DNA from: Peptococcaceae bacterium
GTDB lineage: Bacteria; Bacillota; Peptococcia; DRI-13; PHAD01
DNA length: 41,809 bases
Assembly: GCA_024655825.1 (NCBI GenBank)
Contig: JANLFJ010000029.1
Location: forward strand, 1 to 41,809
Direction of reading: 5' to 3'
In this document: in pieces, positions 1 to 8,215 of the stretch
How the letters are laid out: each line of letters begins with the position of its first letter
Position numbering within the stretch: the first letter of the stretch is position 1
Notes under the pieces: generated by a model
Seen by the model: only the letters and a program-made list of their open reading frames with translations
What the model was told of the DNA's origin: nothing
The model's database searches: none
Made by a program: the position numbers and the translations under genes

Positions 1-68
1 ATGCTTGATTTGCGATTAGAAAATCATAAAAATAGCTTACATCGCAAAAAGCTCGTTTAAAACAAACC

Positions 69-97
69 TTGACACGTCTGGCGCCGTGTATTAAAAT
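69..97 (+). promoter_or_regulatory. Housekeeping promoter of rplM-rpsI
   Basis: A consensus -35 TTGACA lies at 69-74 and a -10 TAAAAT at 92-97, with exactly 17 bases between them. Transcription would begin near 104, about 90 bases before the rplM start, leaving room for the leader hairpin described next. Seen directly; activity is inferred. Confidence 0.75.
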
Positions 98-103
98 ACT
101 TTT

Positions 104-192
104 ATGAGTCTTTCTGCGGGTATACGTGGCTTCACAGCCCCGGGGCCATGATATATGCGGCAAAAAGGAACCGTCACATGTTGGGAGGGGAC
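104..192 (+). ncRNA. Candidate ribosomal protein L13 leader
   Basis: The untranslated leader before rplM folds into a helix in which 120-130 pairs with 145-156, with a bulged A at 151 and a G-C rich loop between. The rplM ribosome binding site (183-190) follows. Firmicutes rplM-rpsI operons commonly carry the L13 leader motif, an autoregulatory RNA bound by L13. The position and hairpin fit, but I could not score the consensus, so the family assignment is an inference. A purely structural 5' hairpin is the alternative. Confidence 0.5.
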
Positions 193-633
193 ATGAAATT
201 GCGTACCTTCATGGCGAAGGCACAGGAAATCAAAAGGAAATGGTACATCATCGACGCCGCGGACAAGACGTTGGGCCGCCTGGCGTCTGAAGCCGCCAGC
301 ATCCTGCGCGGCAAGCACAAACCGACATTTACGCCGCACGTGGACAGCGGCGACCATGTTATAATCATTAATGCTGAAAAAGTGCGTCTGACCGGTAAAA
401 AACTGTACAAGAAAGAGTACGTCAGGCATACCGGCCATCCCGGCGGCCTGAAAAGGACAAGTTACAGCGTCCTTTTAAAAACAAGGCCGGAACTGGTCCT
501 GGAAAAGGCCATCAGGGGGATGCTGCCCCATAACCGCTTGGGCGACGCACTTTATAAAAAGCTGAAGGTATACAGGGGGCCGCAGCACCCGCACCAGGCC
601 CAAAAACCGGAAACATGGGAATTAAAGGGTTAA
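193..633 (+). CDS. rplM: 50S ribosomal protein L13
   Basis: Large-subunit ribosomal protein L13, an early assembly protein that binds 23S rRNA. The 146-residue product has the usual family length (B. subtilis L13 has 145). It shows the family blocks [57 protein letters not shown] and [14 protein letters not shown]. The ATG at 193 was chosen because GGGAGGGG lies just upstream and the product then begins MKLRTFMAK as in homologues. An in-frame ATG at 148 would add 15 residues and fall inside the leader hairpin. It is followed after 19 bases by rpsI in the conserved L13-S9 operon. Confidence 0.98.
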   Translation: MKLRTFMAKAQEIKRKWYIIDAADKTLGRLASEAASILRGKHKPTFTPHVDSGDHVIIINAEKVRLTGKKLYKKEYVRHTGHPGGLKRTSYSVLLKTRPELVLEKAIRGMLPHNRLGDALYKKLKVYRGPQHPHQAQKPETWELKG

Positions 634-652
634 GGAGAAGGGAGGTTTAACA

Positions 653-1045
653 GTGGCGCAAGTGCAGTATGCAGGAACCGGACGTCGTAAAACTTCCGTA
701 GCCAGGGTGCGTCTTGTACCCGGCGAAGGCAAGGTTATCATAAACGGCAGGCCCCTGTCCGAGTACTTTGGCAAAAAGACGCTGGAGATGATTGTCAAGC
801 AGCCCCTGGTTCTCACCAGTACGGAGTCCAGGTTTGACATCCTGGCCAAGGTCGAGGGTGGGGGAATCACCGGCCAGGCGGGAGCAATCCGCTTGGGGAT
901 CGCCCGTGCCCTTCTCAAGGCTGATGCGGGAATGAGGCCCGCTTTGAAGAGGGCGGGCTTCCTGACGCGCGACCCGCGCATGAAAGAACGCAAGAAATAC
1001 GGTTTGAAAGGAGCCCGCCGCGCTCCCCAGTTCTCCAAACGTTAA
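653..1045 (+). CDS. rpsI: 30S ribosomal protein S9
   Basis: Small-subunit ribosomal protein S9, whose C-terminal tail reaches the P-site tRNA. The 130-residue product has family length and carries [16 protein letters not shown] near the N terminus, [19 protein letters not shown] in the middle, and the basic tail ending [12 protein letters not shown], in which the last two residues are the conserved Lys-Arg. It starts with GTG behind the strong site GGAGG at 641-645. It is co-transcribed with rplM, and a terminator immediately follows the stop. Confidence 0.98.
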   Translation: MAQVQYAGTGRRKTSVARVRLVPGEGKVIINGRPLSEYFGKKTLEMIVKQPLVLTSTESRFDILAKVEGGGITGQAGAIRLGIARALLKADAGMRPALKRAGFLTRDPRMKERKKYGLKGARRAPQFSKR

Positions 1046-1074
1046 AAAAATCCCTCAGGCGAGGGATTTTTTTA
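1044..1074 (+). terminator. Rho-independent terminator of rplM-rpsI
   Basis: ATCCCTC pairs with GAGGGAT around an AGGC loop, flanked by seven A on the left and a run of seven T on the right. It lies directly after the rpsI stop. The A/T symmetry means it could also work on the other strand. Confidence 0.9.
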
Positions 1075-1168
1075 ATGCCCAATAATCCGTAAGTAATAAA
1101 TAAGGGGAATAATACTTAAACTAACCGGGAAAGAACACGAATAAACGCACTTGCGTTTGGAGGGGGAA

Positions 1169-2803
1169 ATGTTCGGTCTCCGTTGGCTGGGTAGAAAAAG
1201 AACGCGTGGGAAAATGGGGAAAAAGACCCGGGAATTTATAAATGGCGGCGAGTTGCCGAAGCCAGGTGGGGGTAATGACGCTCTAAGCACCGACCTTGAA
1301 GAAAACCTCCGGCAGATAAAAAAACTCCTTGATAAGTGCAGCGACGTGGTTTACCGGGAATTTGTCTTTGCCCAGCTTGAGAAGATCAGGCTGGTCCTGA
1401 TCTACGTGGACGGCCTGGCTGATAAGGGCCAGATCAGCGAGCAGATAATGCGGGCGCTGGCCCTGGAAGTGCCTATGGCCGTTCCCGGCCGGAAGATAAG
1501 CAGGGCGGAAGCCCTTGAATTCATTAAGCGGCGCGGTTTGTGCATGCACCAGGTCAAGGAGACCGGCAGGCTGCAGGACGTCATCCAGGCAATACTCAGC
1601 GGCGATACCGCCCTGCTTGTTGACGGGCATGCCACCGCTTTGATCAACGGGTCCAAAAAATGGGAAAAGCGGGCTATCACCGACCCGGAAGCGGAGCCGA
1701 CGGTGCGAGGTTCCAGAGAGTCCTTCATTGAGAGCCTGCGGACCAACACGGCGCTGGTTCGCCGGAGGATAAAAAGCCCCGCCCTGAAAATCGAGACACT
1801 GCAGCTGGGCGAGCTCAGCAACACCGATGTGGCTTTGCTGTATATCGAAGGTCTGGCGAACGAGAAGCTGGTGGAAGAAGTGAAAAACAGGCTGGCCAGC
1901 ATCAGGATTGACGCCGTGCTGGAAAGCGGATACATCGAGGAACTGATCGAGGAAAACCCCTGGAGCCCTTTTCCCACCGTGAACCACACCGAAAAGCCCG
2001 ATCACGTTGCAGCAATGCTGCTGGAAGGGAGGGTGGCCATCCTGACGGACGGGACTCCGTTCGCCCTGACCGTACCCAACCTGTTTATCGAGTACCTCCA
2101 GGCTTCCGAGGACTATTACGAGCGCTTCCTGTTCAGTTCGGCCGTGCGGGTGGTAAGGTTCATATCCATGCTCGTTTCTCTTATGCTGCCTTCGATTTAC
2201 ATCGCCGTGGTCAGCTACCACCACGAACTGTTTCCCAGCACGCTCCTCCTGAGCATTGCCGCGCAGCGGGAGGCTGTGCCCTTTCCTGTCTTTATCGAAG
2301 TGGTCGCTATGGAACTCACCTTTGAAGTCTTGAGAGAGGCGGGGATCCGCCTGCCCCGTCCCATCGGCCAGGCGGTGAGCATCGTCGGGGCCCTGGTCAT
2401 CGGAGAGGCCGCCGTTCGTGCCGGCTTCGTGGGCGCAGCCACCGTAATTGTGGTGGCTTTCACGGGTATTGCCTCTTTTGTTTTTGCCTACAGCGCCAGC
2501 ATCGCCTTCCGCCTGCTCAGGTTTACCATGATGGTCTGCACGGCCGGCCTAGGACTGTTCGGGCTGGTCAGCGGTGTCGCGGTCATCGGGATACACTTGT
2601 GCTCGCTTCGCTCATTCGGGGTGCCTTACCTCTCGCCGCTGGCTCCGACCACCGGCGCCGACATGAAGGATACGGCCGTACGCGCTCCCTGGTGGGCCAT
2701 GCTCACCCGCCCCCGGCTGATTGCAAGACGTGAACAGATCAGGCAGGAGCGGAGGTTGAAACCGGCTCCCCCGCAGGTCCGGCCGAGAGGGGGAAAGAAG
2801 TAA
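1169..2803 (+). CDS. Spore germination protein, GerA family (A subunit)
   Basis: A subunit of a Ger-type germinant receptor in the spore inner membrane. The 544-residue product has a charged N-terminal soluble half (to about residue 310) followed by several membrane helices. Family blocks are visible: LIYVDGLAD, LLVDGHATALI, AILTDGTPFAL, AAQREAVPFP, LREAGIRLPRPIGQAVSIVGAL and the Pro-rich PYLSPLAP near the end. GerA-family proteins assemble with B and C subunits, and recent work treats them as ligand-gated ion channels. ATG at 1169 was chosen because GGAGGGGG sits at 1159-1166; an in-frame TTG at 1151 has no ribosome site. It is first in a four-gene operon. The germinant (amino acid, nucleoside or sugar) cannot be read from sequence. 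Confidence 0.95.
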   Translation: MFGLRWLGRKRTRGKMGKKTREFINGGELPKPGGGNDALSTDLEENLRQIKKLLDKCSDVVYREFVFAQLEKIRLVLIYVDGLADKGQISEQIMRALALEVPMAVPGRKISRAEALEFIKRRGLCMHQVKETGRLQDVIQAILSGDTALLVDGHATALINGSKKWEKRAITDPEAEPTVRGSRESFIESLRTNTALVRRRIKSPALKIETLQLGELSNTDVALLYIEGLANEKLVEEVKNRLASIRIDAVLESGYIEELIEENPWSPFPTVNHTEKPDHVAAMLLEGRVAILTDGTPFALTVPNLFIEYLQASEDYYERFLFSSAVRVVRFISMLVSLMLPSIYIAVVSYHHELFPSTLLLSIAAQREAVPFPVFIEVVAMELTFEVLREAGIRLPRPIGQAVSIVGALVIGEAAVRAGFVGAATVIVVAFTGIASFVFAYSASIAFRLLRFTMMVCTAGLGLFGLVSGVAVIGIHLCSLRSFGVPYLSPLAPTTGADMKDTAVRAPWWAMLTRPRLIARREQIRQERRLKPAPPQVRPRGGKK

Positions 2804-2804
2804 G

Positions 2805-3905
2805 GTGTGGGAACAGGCTAAAATCGACGGCAAACAAGCGGTTATGCTCATGTTAAGCATGGTCCTGCCCACCGCCATCCTCACCGTTCCTTCGCTGACG
2901 GTCCGCCTGGCCAAGCAGGACGCGTGGCTTTCGATTGCGGTCGCGGTCCTGGCCGGGTTGTTGATTGCCCGGCTGGCGGTGAGCCTGAGCCTGCTTTTCC
3001 CCGGCAAGACGCTCCTTGAATATTCGGAGGAAATTCTTGGCAAGGCGGCGGGGAAAGTGGTCGGCCTCCTTTACATCTGGTGGTTTCTGCACATGGGTGC
3101 CGTGGTGATCAGGGAGTTCGGGGTCTTCCTGGTTACGGCGATCATGCCCGAGACCCCGATTATCGTTTTTCACATCGTGGTGGCGGCCGTGGCGGCCTAC
3201 GCGGTTCGCAGCGGGCTGGAGGTTTTGAGCCGCTTCAACCAGCTGTTTATCCCCTTGACAGGCTTTCTGGCCGTTGCCTTCGTTTTGTCCGTCAAAGACA
3301 TGCAGATGGTCAGGCTGCTGCCGGTCTTCGACACGGGGCTGCTTCCCGTTCTCAAGGGGGCTGCCGTGCCTGCAAGCTGGATGGGTGAAATCGTCGTCTT
3401 CACCATGTTTATCCCCAGCCTGAAAAACCCCGGGGAGGCCCACCGGCTTGCCGCCCTTTCCGTGCTGCTGATCGGTTTTTTCCTAACCTTGAGCATCCTT
3501 GAGGCGCTGCTCATCTTTGGGCCCGAAATAACGGCCGCCTGGCTCTTTCCCACTTTCAACGCGGTCAGGGTGGTTTCCATCGCCGGTTTCCTGGAAAGGC
3601 TGGAGTCGGTCATTACAGTGGTCTGGGTAGCGGGTGGTTTTATCAAAGTCGGGGTGTTTTACTACGCCGCCGTCCTGGGGAGTGCCCAGTGGGCCGGACT
3701 GAAGGATTACCGGCCGCTGGTGATCCCGGTCGGGGTTGTGCTGGTATCGCTGTCTATCCTTCTCCATGAAAACGTCGCGGACATGTTTGCCTTTTTAGCC
3801 CTGACCTGGCCGCCTTACGCCTTGCTCGTCTTTGAAGGGGGTATCCCGCTGCTGCTTTTGGCTGCGGCCCTGGCCGGAGGGAAGGGGAGGAAGGGCGGTC
3901 GATGA
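2805..3905 (+). CDS. Spore germination protein, GerB family permease-like (B subunit)
   Basis: B subunit of the germinant receptor, a member of the spore-permease branch of the APC superfamily. The 366-residue product has about ten hydrophobic helices and begins with a short polar stretch followed by the family-typical segment AVMLMLSMVLPTAILTVPS. B subunits are the usual determinants of germinant specificity. The GTG start is one base after the gerA stop and uses the purine-rich end of gerA as ribosome site. Its last four bases overlap the start of the C subunit gene, so translation of all three subunits is probably coupled. Confidence 0.95.
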   Translation: MWEQAKIDGKQAVMLMLSMVLPTAILTVPSLTVRLAKQDAWLSIAVAVLAGLLIARLAVSLSLLFPGKTLLEYSEEILGKAAGKVVGLLYIWWFLHMGAVVIREFGVFLVTAIMPETPIIVFHIVVAAVAAYAVRSGLEVLSRFNQLFIPLTGFLAVAFVLSVKDMQMVRLLPVFDTGLLPVLKGAAVPASWMGEIVVFTMFIPSLKNPGEAHRLAALSVLLIGFFLTLSILEALLIFGPEITAAWLFPTFNAVRVVSIAGFLERLESVITVVWVAGGFIKVGVFYYAAVLGSAQWAGLKDYRPLVIPVGVVLVSLSILLHENVADMFAFLALTWPPYALLVFEGGIPLLLLAAALAGGKGRKGGR

Positions 3906-5089
3906 AAAGAACTGCAGTCTTCCTTTTGCTGGCGCTTTTGGCTGTTCCTCAAGCCGGCTGCTGGAGCCGCCGGGAGATCAACGAGCTGGCCATCGTGCTC
4001 GGAGCGGGGATCGACCTGGCGGCGGAAGGACAGATGCGCCTTACCGTACAGTTTGCCAAGCCCGCCTCTTTTGCGGGCAGCGGCGAAGGCAGAGGCGAAG
4101 GCGTAAAAGGCGCAAGTTGGGTTGTTTCGGCGGAAGGCAAGACCGTTGACGAGGCTGCAAAGCATTTAGCCTGGAAGGTGCCGCGCGATATTTACTGGAG
4201 CCACTGCATTGTCCTGGTGCTGGGAGAAGGGATGGCCAAAAAAGGCATACGCGAAGTGGTGGATTTTTTCCAGCGCGACAGGGAACCGCGCGAGACGATG
4301 TGGGTGATGGCGGCCAAAGGCGAAGCCAAGGACTTTTTGGAAACCTTTTCGACCCTTGAGAACACTTCGGCCCAGGCCGCCGGTTTAATAAACAAGATGA
4401 AAACCGGCTGTCCCGTCCAGCTGAGGGAGCTTGCCGAGATGCTGTCCAGCGAGGGCATCCAGCCGGTAATCCCCTGCGCTGAAGCGAAGTATGAAGGCAT
4501 AAGCCCGGGGCAAGGGCAGGAAAACGCTCCCGCGTTCAAGCAGGTGGAAATTGCGGGCGCCGGAGTGTTTAAAGAAGATAAATTGATCGGGTGGCTGGAC
4601 GACGAGGAAACTGCCGGCTTATGCTGGCTGAAGGCAAAGCCGGTCAGGGAAGAGGTCTCCGTGAAAAGCCCGGACGAGCCGGATAAAAAGGCGTCAGTCG
4701 AAATAAGGCGGAGCAAAACAAGGATAAAAGCGCAGTACGACGGAAACAAGCTCCGGTATAACATAAAAATAACGGTGGAAGGAGACATGGTGGAACTGCA
4801 AAGCCGCGAGGACGTTGCCGAGCCCGCCAGGCTCAAGGTCCTGGAAATGGAACTGGGGAAGACGGTCGAGACAATAATCGCCGCCCTGGTGGCAAAAGCC
4901 CAGCATGAGTTCGAGGCGGACATTTTTGGTTTTGGCGAGGCCTTTCACCGGCAGTACAAAAAAGAATGGCGGGTCTTGAAAAAGCGGTGGGACAAAGAAT
5001 TCGCGCAGGCTGAAGTGAATATCGATGTGGAAGCGCATATACGAGAAATAGGTCTTATGACCAGATTAACCTGTCTTTCGGGAAAATAG
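3902..5089 (+). CDS. Spore germination lipoprotein, Ger(x)C family (C subunit)
   Basis: C subunit of the germinant receptor, anchored as a lipoprotein on the outer face of the spore inner membrane. The 395-residue product starts with a signal peptide MKRTAVFLLLALLAVPQAG followed by the lipobox Cys at residue 20 and the family sequence WSRREINELAIVLGAGID. Further family blocks include an RDREPRETMWVM segment and the C-terminal FGFGEAFHRQYKKEW. Length fits the family (about 370-400). The ATG overlaps the B subunit stop as ATGA. Residues 55-68 have a small Gly/Glu/Ser-rich insert that looks like a linker. Confidence 0.95.
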   Translation: MKRTAVFLLLALLAVPQAGCWSRREINELAIVLGAGIDLAAEGQMRLTVQFAKPASFAGSGEGRGEGVKGASWVVSAEGKTVDEAAKHLAWKVPRDIYWSHCIVLVLGEGMAKKGIREVVDFFQRDREPRETMWVMAAKGEAKDFLETFSTLENTSAQAAGLINKMKTGCPVQLRELAEMLSSEGIQPVIPCAEAKYEGISPGQGQENAPAFKQVEIAGAGVFKEDKLIGWLDDEETAGLCWLKAKPVREEVSVKSPDEPDKKASVEIRRSKTRIKAQYDGNKLRYNIKITVEGDMVELQSREDVAEPARLKVLEMELGKTVETIIAALVAKAQHEFEADIFGFGEAFHRQYKKEWRVLKKRWDKEFAQAEVNIDVEAHIREIGLMTRLTCLSGK

Positions 5090-5118
5090 AATGAAAAAAT
5101 GCGCATTGACATTGAGAG

Positions 5119-5343
5119 GTGATAAACACGGTTTTCCTGCTAAGCGGTTTTTTTCTCTTTGTTATCCTCATTGAAGTGCCGGTCCTTGCCAGGAAAAAGA
5201 TGTGGCGGGAACTGGCGGCTTTTTCGGTTTATCTGCTCCTTGGGATGACCCTGAGCTTCCCGCAGGTGCTGGGAGCGAAAATACCCAACCCCACAAGAAT
5301 AATCGAGGCCGTTTTCAAGCCCGTTGCAGAGCTGTTGAAATGA
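5119..5343 (+). CDS. Small two-helix membrane protein, probable D-type germinant receptor accessory
   Basis: A 74-residue protein with two hydrophobic segments at about residues 4-24 and 32-50, separated by a basic loop (ARKKMWRE), and a short polar C-terminal tail. It lies 29 bases after the C subunit gene and before the operon terminator. Small two-helix D proteins of this length are known from several Bacillus and Clostridia ger operons, where they modulate receptor function. The assignment rests on size, topology and position, not on a recognised motif. The start is uncertain: GTG at 5119 overlaps the AGGTGAT element that would serve as ribosome site, and no ATG follows at a good distance. 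Confidence 0.7.
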   Translation: MINTVFLLSGFFLFVILIEVPVLARKKMWRELAAFSVYLLLGMTLSFPQVLGAKIPNPTRIIEAVFKPVAELLK

Positions 5344-5365
5344 GCGGGGTGAAAAAACGCCGTTT

Positions 5366-5400
5366 AAACAGGCCGGATCAGCTGATCCGGCCTGTTTTCT
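5366..5400 (+). terminator. Terminator of the ger operon
   Basis: A perfect 16-bp inverted repeat with no spacer runs from 5366 to 5397 (AAACAGGCCGGATCAG and its exact complement) and ends in T-rich sequence. It starts 23 bases after the last ger gene. Confidence 0.85.
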
Positions 5401-5468
5401 GTCATACCCTTCTTTCTTGACTAATATCTTGTTAAAGGAAAACAGATGCGAAGGGGAGTATACAAGCG

Positions 5469-6224
5469 ATGGCGAACATAAAAAACAGGGCGGCGGTTTG
5501 GCTGGCCCTGGCGGGGACGGTTGCTTTCGCTGCCGGCGCTTTTTTTTACTGGGCGGAAAAACATGATTTACAAGCAATTAAGTCCATGTCCTGGGTAGTG
5601 GCGGGACGCGTTTTGGTCATCGATCCGGGTCACGGCGGCGAGGACCCTGGGAAGGTCAGTCCTTCCGGGGTATACGAAAAGGACATAAACCTGGCCGTTG
5701 CCAAAAAGCTATACACTCTTCTTGCCGGCGGCGGGGGCAGGGTAGTCCTCACCCGCGACAGCGATGAAGCATTGAGCGGTGGTGAAAGCACGGTCCGGGA
5801 AAGAAAACGGGCCGACCTGGAAAACAGGCTGAAACTGGCCGAAAGCTCGGGGGCGGACCTTTATTTGGCCCTGCACTGCAATTCTTTCCCGCAGGGGAAG
5901 TGGTACGGCGCCCAGACCTTTTACGCACCGTCGATACCCGGGAGCAAGGAACTGGCCTCGTGCGTGCAGGAAGAACTCGTGGCGTACCTGGGAAACACCA
6001 CGCGCCAGCCTAAAGAGGATACGACCTCGATTATTTTTAAAAACGCCAGTATTCCCACAGTCAACGTCGAAATGGGTTTTCTGTCCAACCCGCGCGAGGA
6101 GAAGCTTTTACAGGACCCCGCCTACCAGGACAAGGTGGCCTGGGCGATATACAGCGGGATAGTCAAGTACCTTGTCAACTATGGCGACAAATACGTACCC
6201 ACCCTGCAGCTGGAAAGAAAGTAA
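5469..6224 (+). CDS. cwlD: Spore cortex N-acetylmuramoyl-L-alanine amidase CwlD
   Basis: Zinc amidase of the Amidase_3 family. CwlD removes the peptide from muramic acid during cortex synthesis, the first step in making muramic-delta-lactam, which cortex-lytic enzymes need at germination. The 251-residue product has one N-terminal membrane segment (about 9-28) and then the catalytic domain. Zinc ligands are visible as His in IDPGHGGEDPG, Glu in YEKDINL and His in LALHCNSFP; the catalytic Glu is in NVEMGFLSNP. The position directly after a ger operon supports CwlD rather than a vegetative autolysin. ATG at 5469 follows a GAAGGGGAG ribosome site. Confidence 0.93.
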   Translation: MANIKNRAAVWLALAGTVAFAAGAFFYWAEKHDLQAIKSMSWVVAGRVLVIDPGHGGEDPGKVSPSGVYEKDINLAVAKKLYTLLAGGGGRVVLTRDSDEALSGGESTVRERKRADLENRLKLAESSGADLYLALHCNSFPQGKWYGAQTFYAPSIPGSKELASCVQEELVAYLGNTTRQPKEDTTSIIFKNASIPTVNVEMGFLSNPREEKLLQDPAYQDKVAWAIYSGIVKYLVNYGDKYVPTLQLERK

Positions 6225-6278
6225 AGAATAAACGCGTCTTAAACCCTTGAATTGGTGTCTTGAGTGTTTCCTGCTGTC

Positions 6279-6309
6279 AAAAATGAGGGCTTCAAGCCCC
6301 CATTTTTTT
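6279..6309 (+). terminator. Terminator after cwlD
   Basis: AAAAATGAGGGCTT pairs with AAGCCCCCATTTTT around one C (one mismatch in the stem) and is followed by T's. It separates cwlD from the convergent DUF1540 gene and may serve both strands. Confidence 0.85.
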
Positions 6310-6326
6310 GCCTATGAGTAATTATG

Positions 6327-6578
6327 TTAAGACATCTTCTTTATTCCGTCCACCCTGGCTTTTTCGGAATCCTTTATAATGTAAGTTTTGCAGCAGGTGG
6401 ACATACGGCTTCCGGCTTTCTGCGGGGAAAGTTCGGCAGCCATTTCGGAGTTCACTGTATCCGGCTGCTCTTCGTCAAAAGAATCCGTGGCCACCAGTAT
6501 TTCGCTGGCGCTGCACCTGTTCCCCTGGCTCCAGTAGTGGCAGTCGTTGACGATGCAGTGAATGTGCTGCTCGTTCAT
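6327..6578 (-). CDS. DUF1540 domain protein
   Basis: An 83-residue Cys-rich protein of unknown function. The N-terminal block CIVNDCHYWSQGNRCSASEI matches the DUF1540 pattern (C-x4-C-x-Y/F-x4-G-x2-C-x-A), which probably binds a metal. The remainder carries a second pair of Cys (STCCKTY). The family is common in spore-forming Firmicutes, sometimes in two copies per protein; here there is one clear copy. ATG at 6578 was preferred over an in-frame TTG two codons upstream because it has a GGGATGA ribosome site. It is transcribed alone, convergent with cwlD. Confidence 0.8.
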   Translation of the reverse strand: MNEQHIHCIVNDCHYWSQGNRCSASEILVATDSFDEEQPDTVNSEMAAELSPQKAGSRMSTCCKTYIIKDSEKARVDGIKKMS

Positions 6579-6683
6579 AAACAATCATCCCTTTCCTTTG
6601 TTTTAATGGTTTTCACCAGTAGTCTGCCCTGTTTTTGCCAGTATTATTAATCTGTTTTCACTTTTATCCAATTCTTGCGGTCC

Positions 6684-8096
6684 TCAATCCCCTTCGAACC
6701 AGGCCTTGTTAAGAAGCCTGACGGCCGGGACGATGTCTTCTTTGGGGATGCCCCCGTATGACAGGAGCACCTGGGGGAATTTGCTTGCCGTTTTTTCGAT
6801 GGAGTAACTGGAGATGGGAATAACCCTCACACCCGCCTTTTCGGCCAGCTCGACGATCTTTTCAACGGTGAGGGCCGACTTGATTTCCAGGAGGAGATGG
6901 AGCCCCGTCCCCTGTCCCCTGATGACTACCTTGTCTTTCATGATCTTGCCGAACGATTCGGTGAGAAGCTGGTTTTTTTTGGCGTAGATTTTTCTCAACC
7001 TGCGCAGGTGTTTCTCCATCAGGCCGTCTTTCATGAACAAAGAAAGGGCGATCTGTTCGATTGTCGAGGAGGTCTGGTTATAGCGGGCTGCTTTTTCCAG
7101 GTAGTTTGAAAGCAGTCTTTCAGGGAGCACCATATAGCTTATTCTCAGTGAAGGTAAAAATATCTTGGAAAAAGTGCCCATGTAAATAACGTTGGCCCCG
7201 TTATTCAAGCCCTGGAGCGAAGGAATAGGCCTTCCGAAATACCTCAATTCGCTGTCGTAATCGTCCTCGATGATCATCCCTTCGCTGGCCTGGGCCCATT
7301 TCAGGAGCTGGACGCGCTTGTTGACGGGCATAATTGAACCTGTCGGGAACTGGTGGGAAGGGCTCACATGCACGAGCTTCGCTCCGCATGCGGCCAGTGC
7401 GTTCACATCGATACCGTCGTTTTCCAGCCTGATGGGGATAATCCGGAAATTGTGGTCCTTAAAAATGTACTGGGCCTTTTTAAACCCGGGGTCCTCGAAA
7501 GCAATCGTTTCATAACGCGGTTTCAAAACCTCGCAAAGCACATGGAGCAGGCTTTGGACCCCCGCTCCGATGGCGACCTGTTCGGCTGAGCAGATGACGC
7601 CGCGGGAATGCCGCAGGTATTTGGCGATTTCCCTGCGGAGTTCCGGTTCTCCCAGGTGGCTGCCGTAAGAAAGGTACCGCTGCGGGTCTTTCATGGCCTT
7701 GCCGATGAAGCGTTTCCATAAGGAAAAGTTGAAGCTTTCCTCATCCAGGTAATCACTGCTGAAGTCGTAACGGGCAAGGTTATTGCCTGCACACGCGACG
7801 GCGGCCTGTTCGTTGGATGCGGTCGATGCGTGGAGGTCGGCAATGTTTTCTATTCTATTGACAAAATAACCGGCCTTCGGCTCGCTGACGAGGTACCCCT
7901 CGGCACAAAGCTGCTGGTACGCGGTTTCCACCGTATTTTTGCTTATGTTCAGGTAGGCCGAGAGTTCCCTGATGGAGGCCATTTTCAGGCCTGTCTCCAT
8001 CCGGCCGGCGGTTATCTCTTTTTTTATATGATTGTACAGCTGCAGGTAAACCGGGGTTTTCGCTTTTTTGTCAAGCCTGACGGCCATTTCCAGCAT
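6684..8096 (-). CDS. MocR/PdxR-type transcriptional regulator (GntR helix-turn-helix fused to aminotransferase domain)
   Basis: A 470-residue regulator with a GntR winged helix (about residues 12-80: VYLQLYNHIKKEI, MASIRELSAYLNISKNTVETAY, GYLVSEPKAGYF) joined to a class I aminotransferase fold. PLP-site features are present: SPSHQFPTG, EDDYDSELRY and the Schiff-base Lys in GTFSKIFLPS. MocR proteins use PLP as effector, and many control vitamin B6 synthesis or transport. The gene is divergent from an ECF vitamin-transporter S component, its likely target. ATG at 8096 has a GTGAGGG site; an in-frame upstream start at 8120 lacks one. Regulation of B6 uptake is an inference; other MocR proteins control GABA, taurine or ectoine genes. 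Confidence 0.9.
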   Translation of the reverse strand: MLEMAVRLDKKAKTPVYLQLYNHIKKEITAGRMETGLKMASIRELSAYLNISKNTVETAYQQLCAEGYLVSEPKAGYFVNRIENIADLHASTASNEQAAVACAGNNLARYDFSSDYLDEESFNFSLWKRFIGKAMKDPQRYLSYGSHLGEPELRREIAKYLRHSRGVICSAEQVAIGAGVQSLLHVLCEVLKPRYETIAFEDPGFKKAQYIFKDHNFRIIPIRLENDGIDVNALAACGAKLVHVSPSHQFPTGSIMPVNKRVQLLKWAQASEGMIIEDDYDSELRYFGRPIPSLQGLNNGANVIYMGTFSKIFLPSLRISYMVLPERLLSNYLEKAARYNQTSSTIEQIALSLFMKDGLMEKHLRRLRKIYAKKNQLLTESFGKIMKDKVVIRGQGTGLHLLLEIKSALTVEKIVELAEKAGVRVIPISSYSIEKTASKFPQVLLSYGGIPKEDIVPAVRLLNKAWFEGD

Positions 8097-8125
8097 CGGT
8101 ACCCTCACTCCTGTCACCAAGGAAT

Positions 8126-8179
8126 ATTATAAAACTGTCCCTTTTATTGAGGACAGGCATTTGATTAAATTATAATCAA
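8126..8179. promoter_or_regulatory. Divergent overlapping promoters with two inverted repeats
   Basis: For the ECF-S gene (+), TTGAGG at 8147-8152 and TATAAT at 8171-8176 are 18 bases apart. For the regulator gene (-), a TATAAT reads at 8131-8126. Two inverted repeats lie across them: CTGTCC-N10-GGACAG (8135-8156) between the two promoters, and TTGATTA-N5-TAATCAA (8161-8179) covering the -10 of the ECF-S promoter. Either could be the MocR operator, letting the regulator control both genes. The repeats are seen; the function is inferred. Confidence 0.65.
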
Positions 8180-8215
8180 AACAAAAAAACAATACAATAC
8201 AACGGGGTGATGAAT

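Noticed and set aside
1-60. Short open frame at the very start of the window (19 codons to the stop at 58-60)
   Set aside because: It could be the end of an upstream gene, but it is too short to identify and has no recognisable motif.
1151-1168. TTG start that would extend the gerA protein by six residues
   Set aside because: The strong ribosome site GGAGGGGG lies inside this extension and serves the ATG at 1169.
6324-6650. Plus-strand open frame over the DUF1540 gene
   Set aside because: Its translation shows no family features, while the minus strand carries the Cys pattern of DUF1540.
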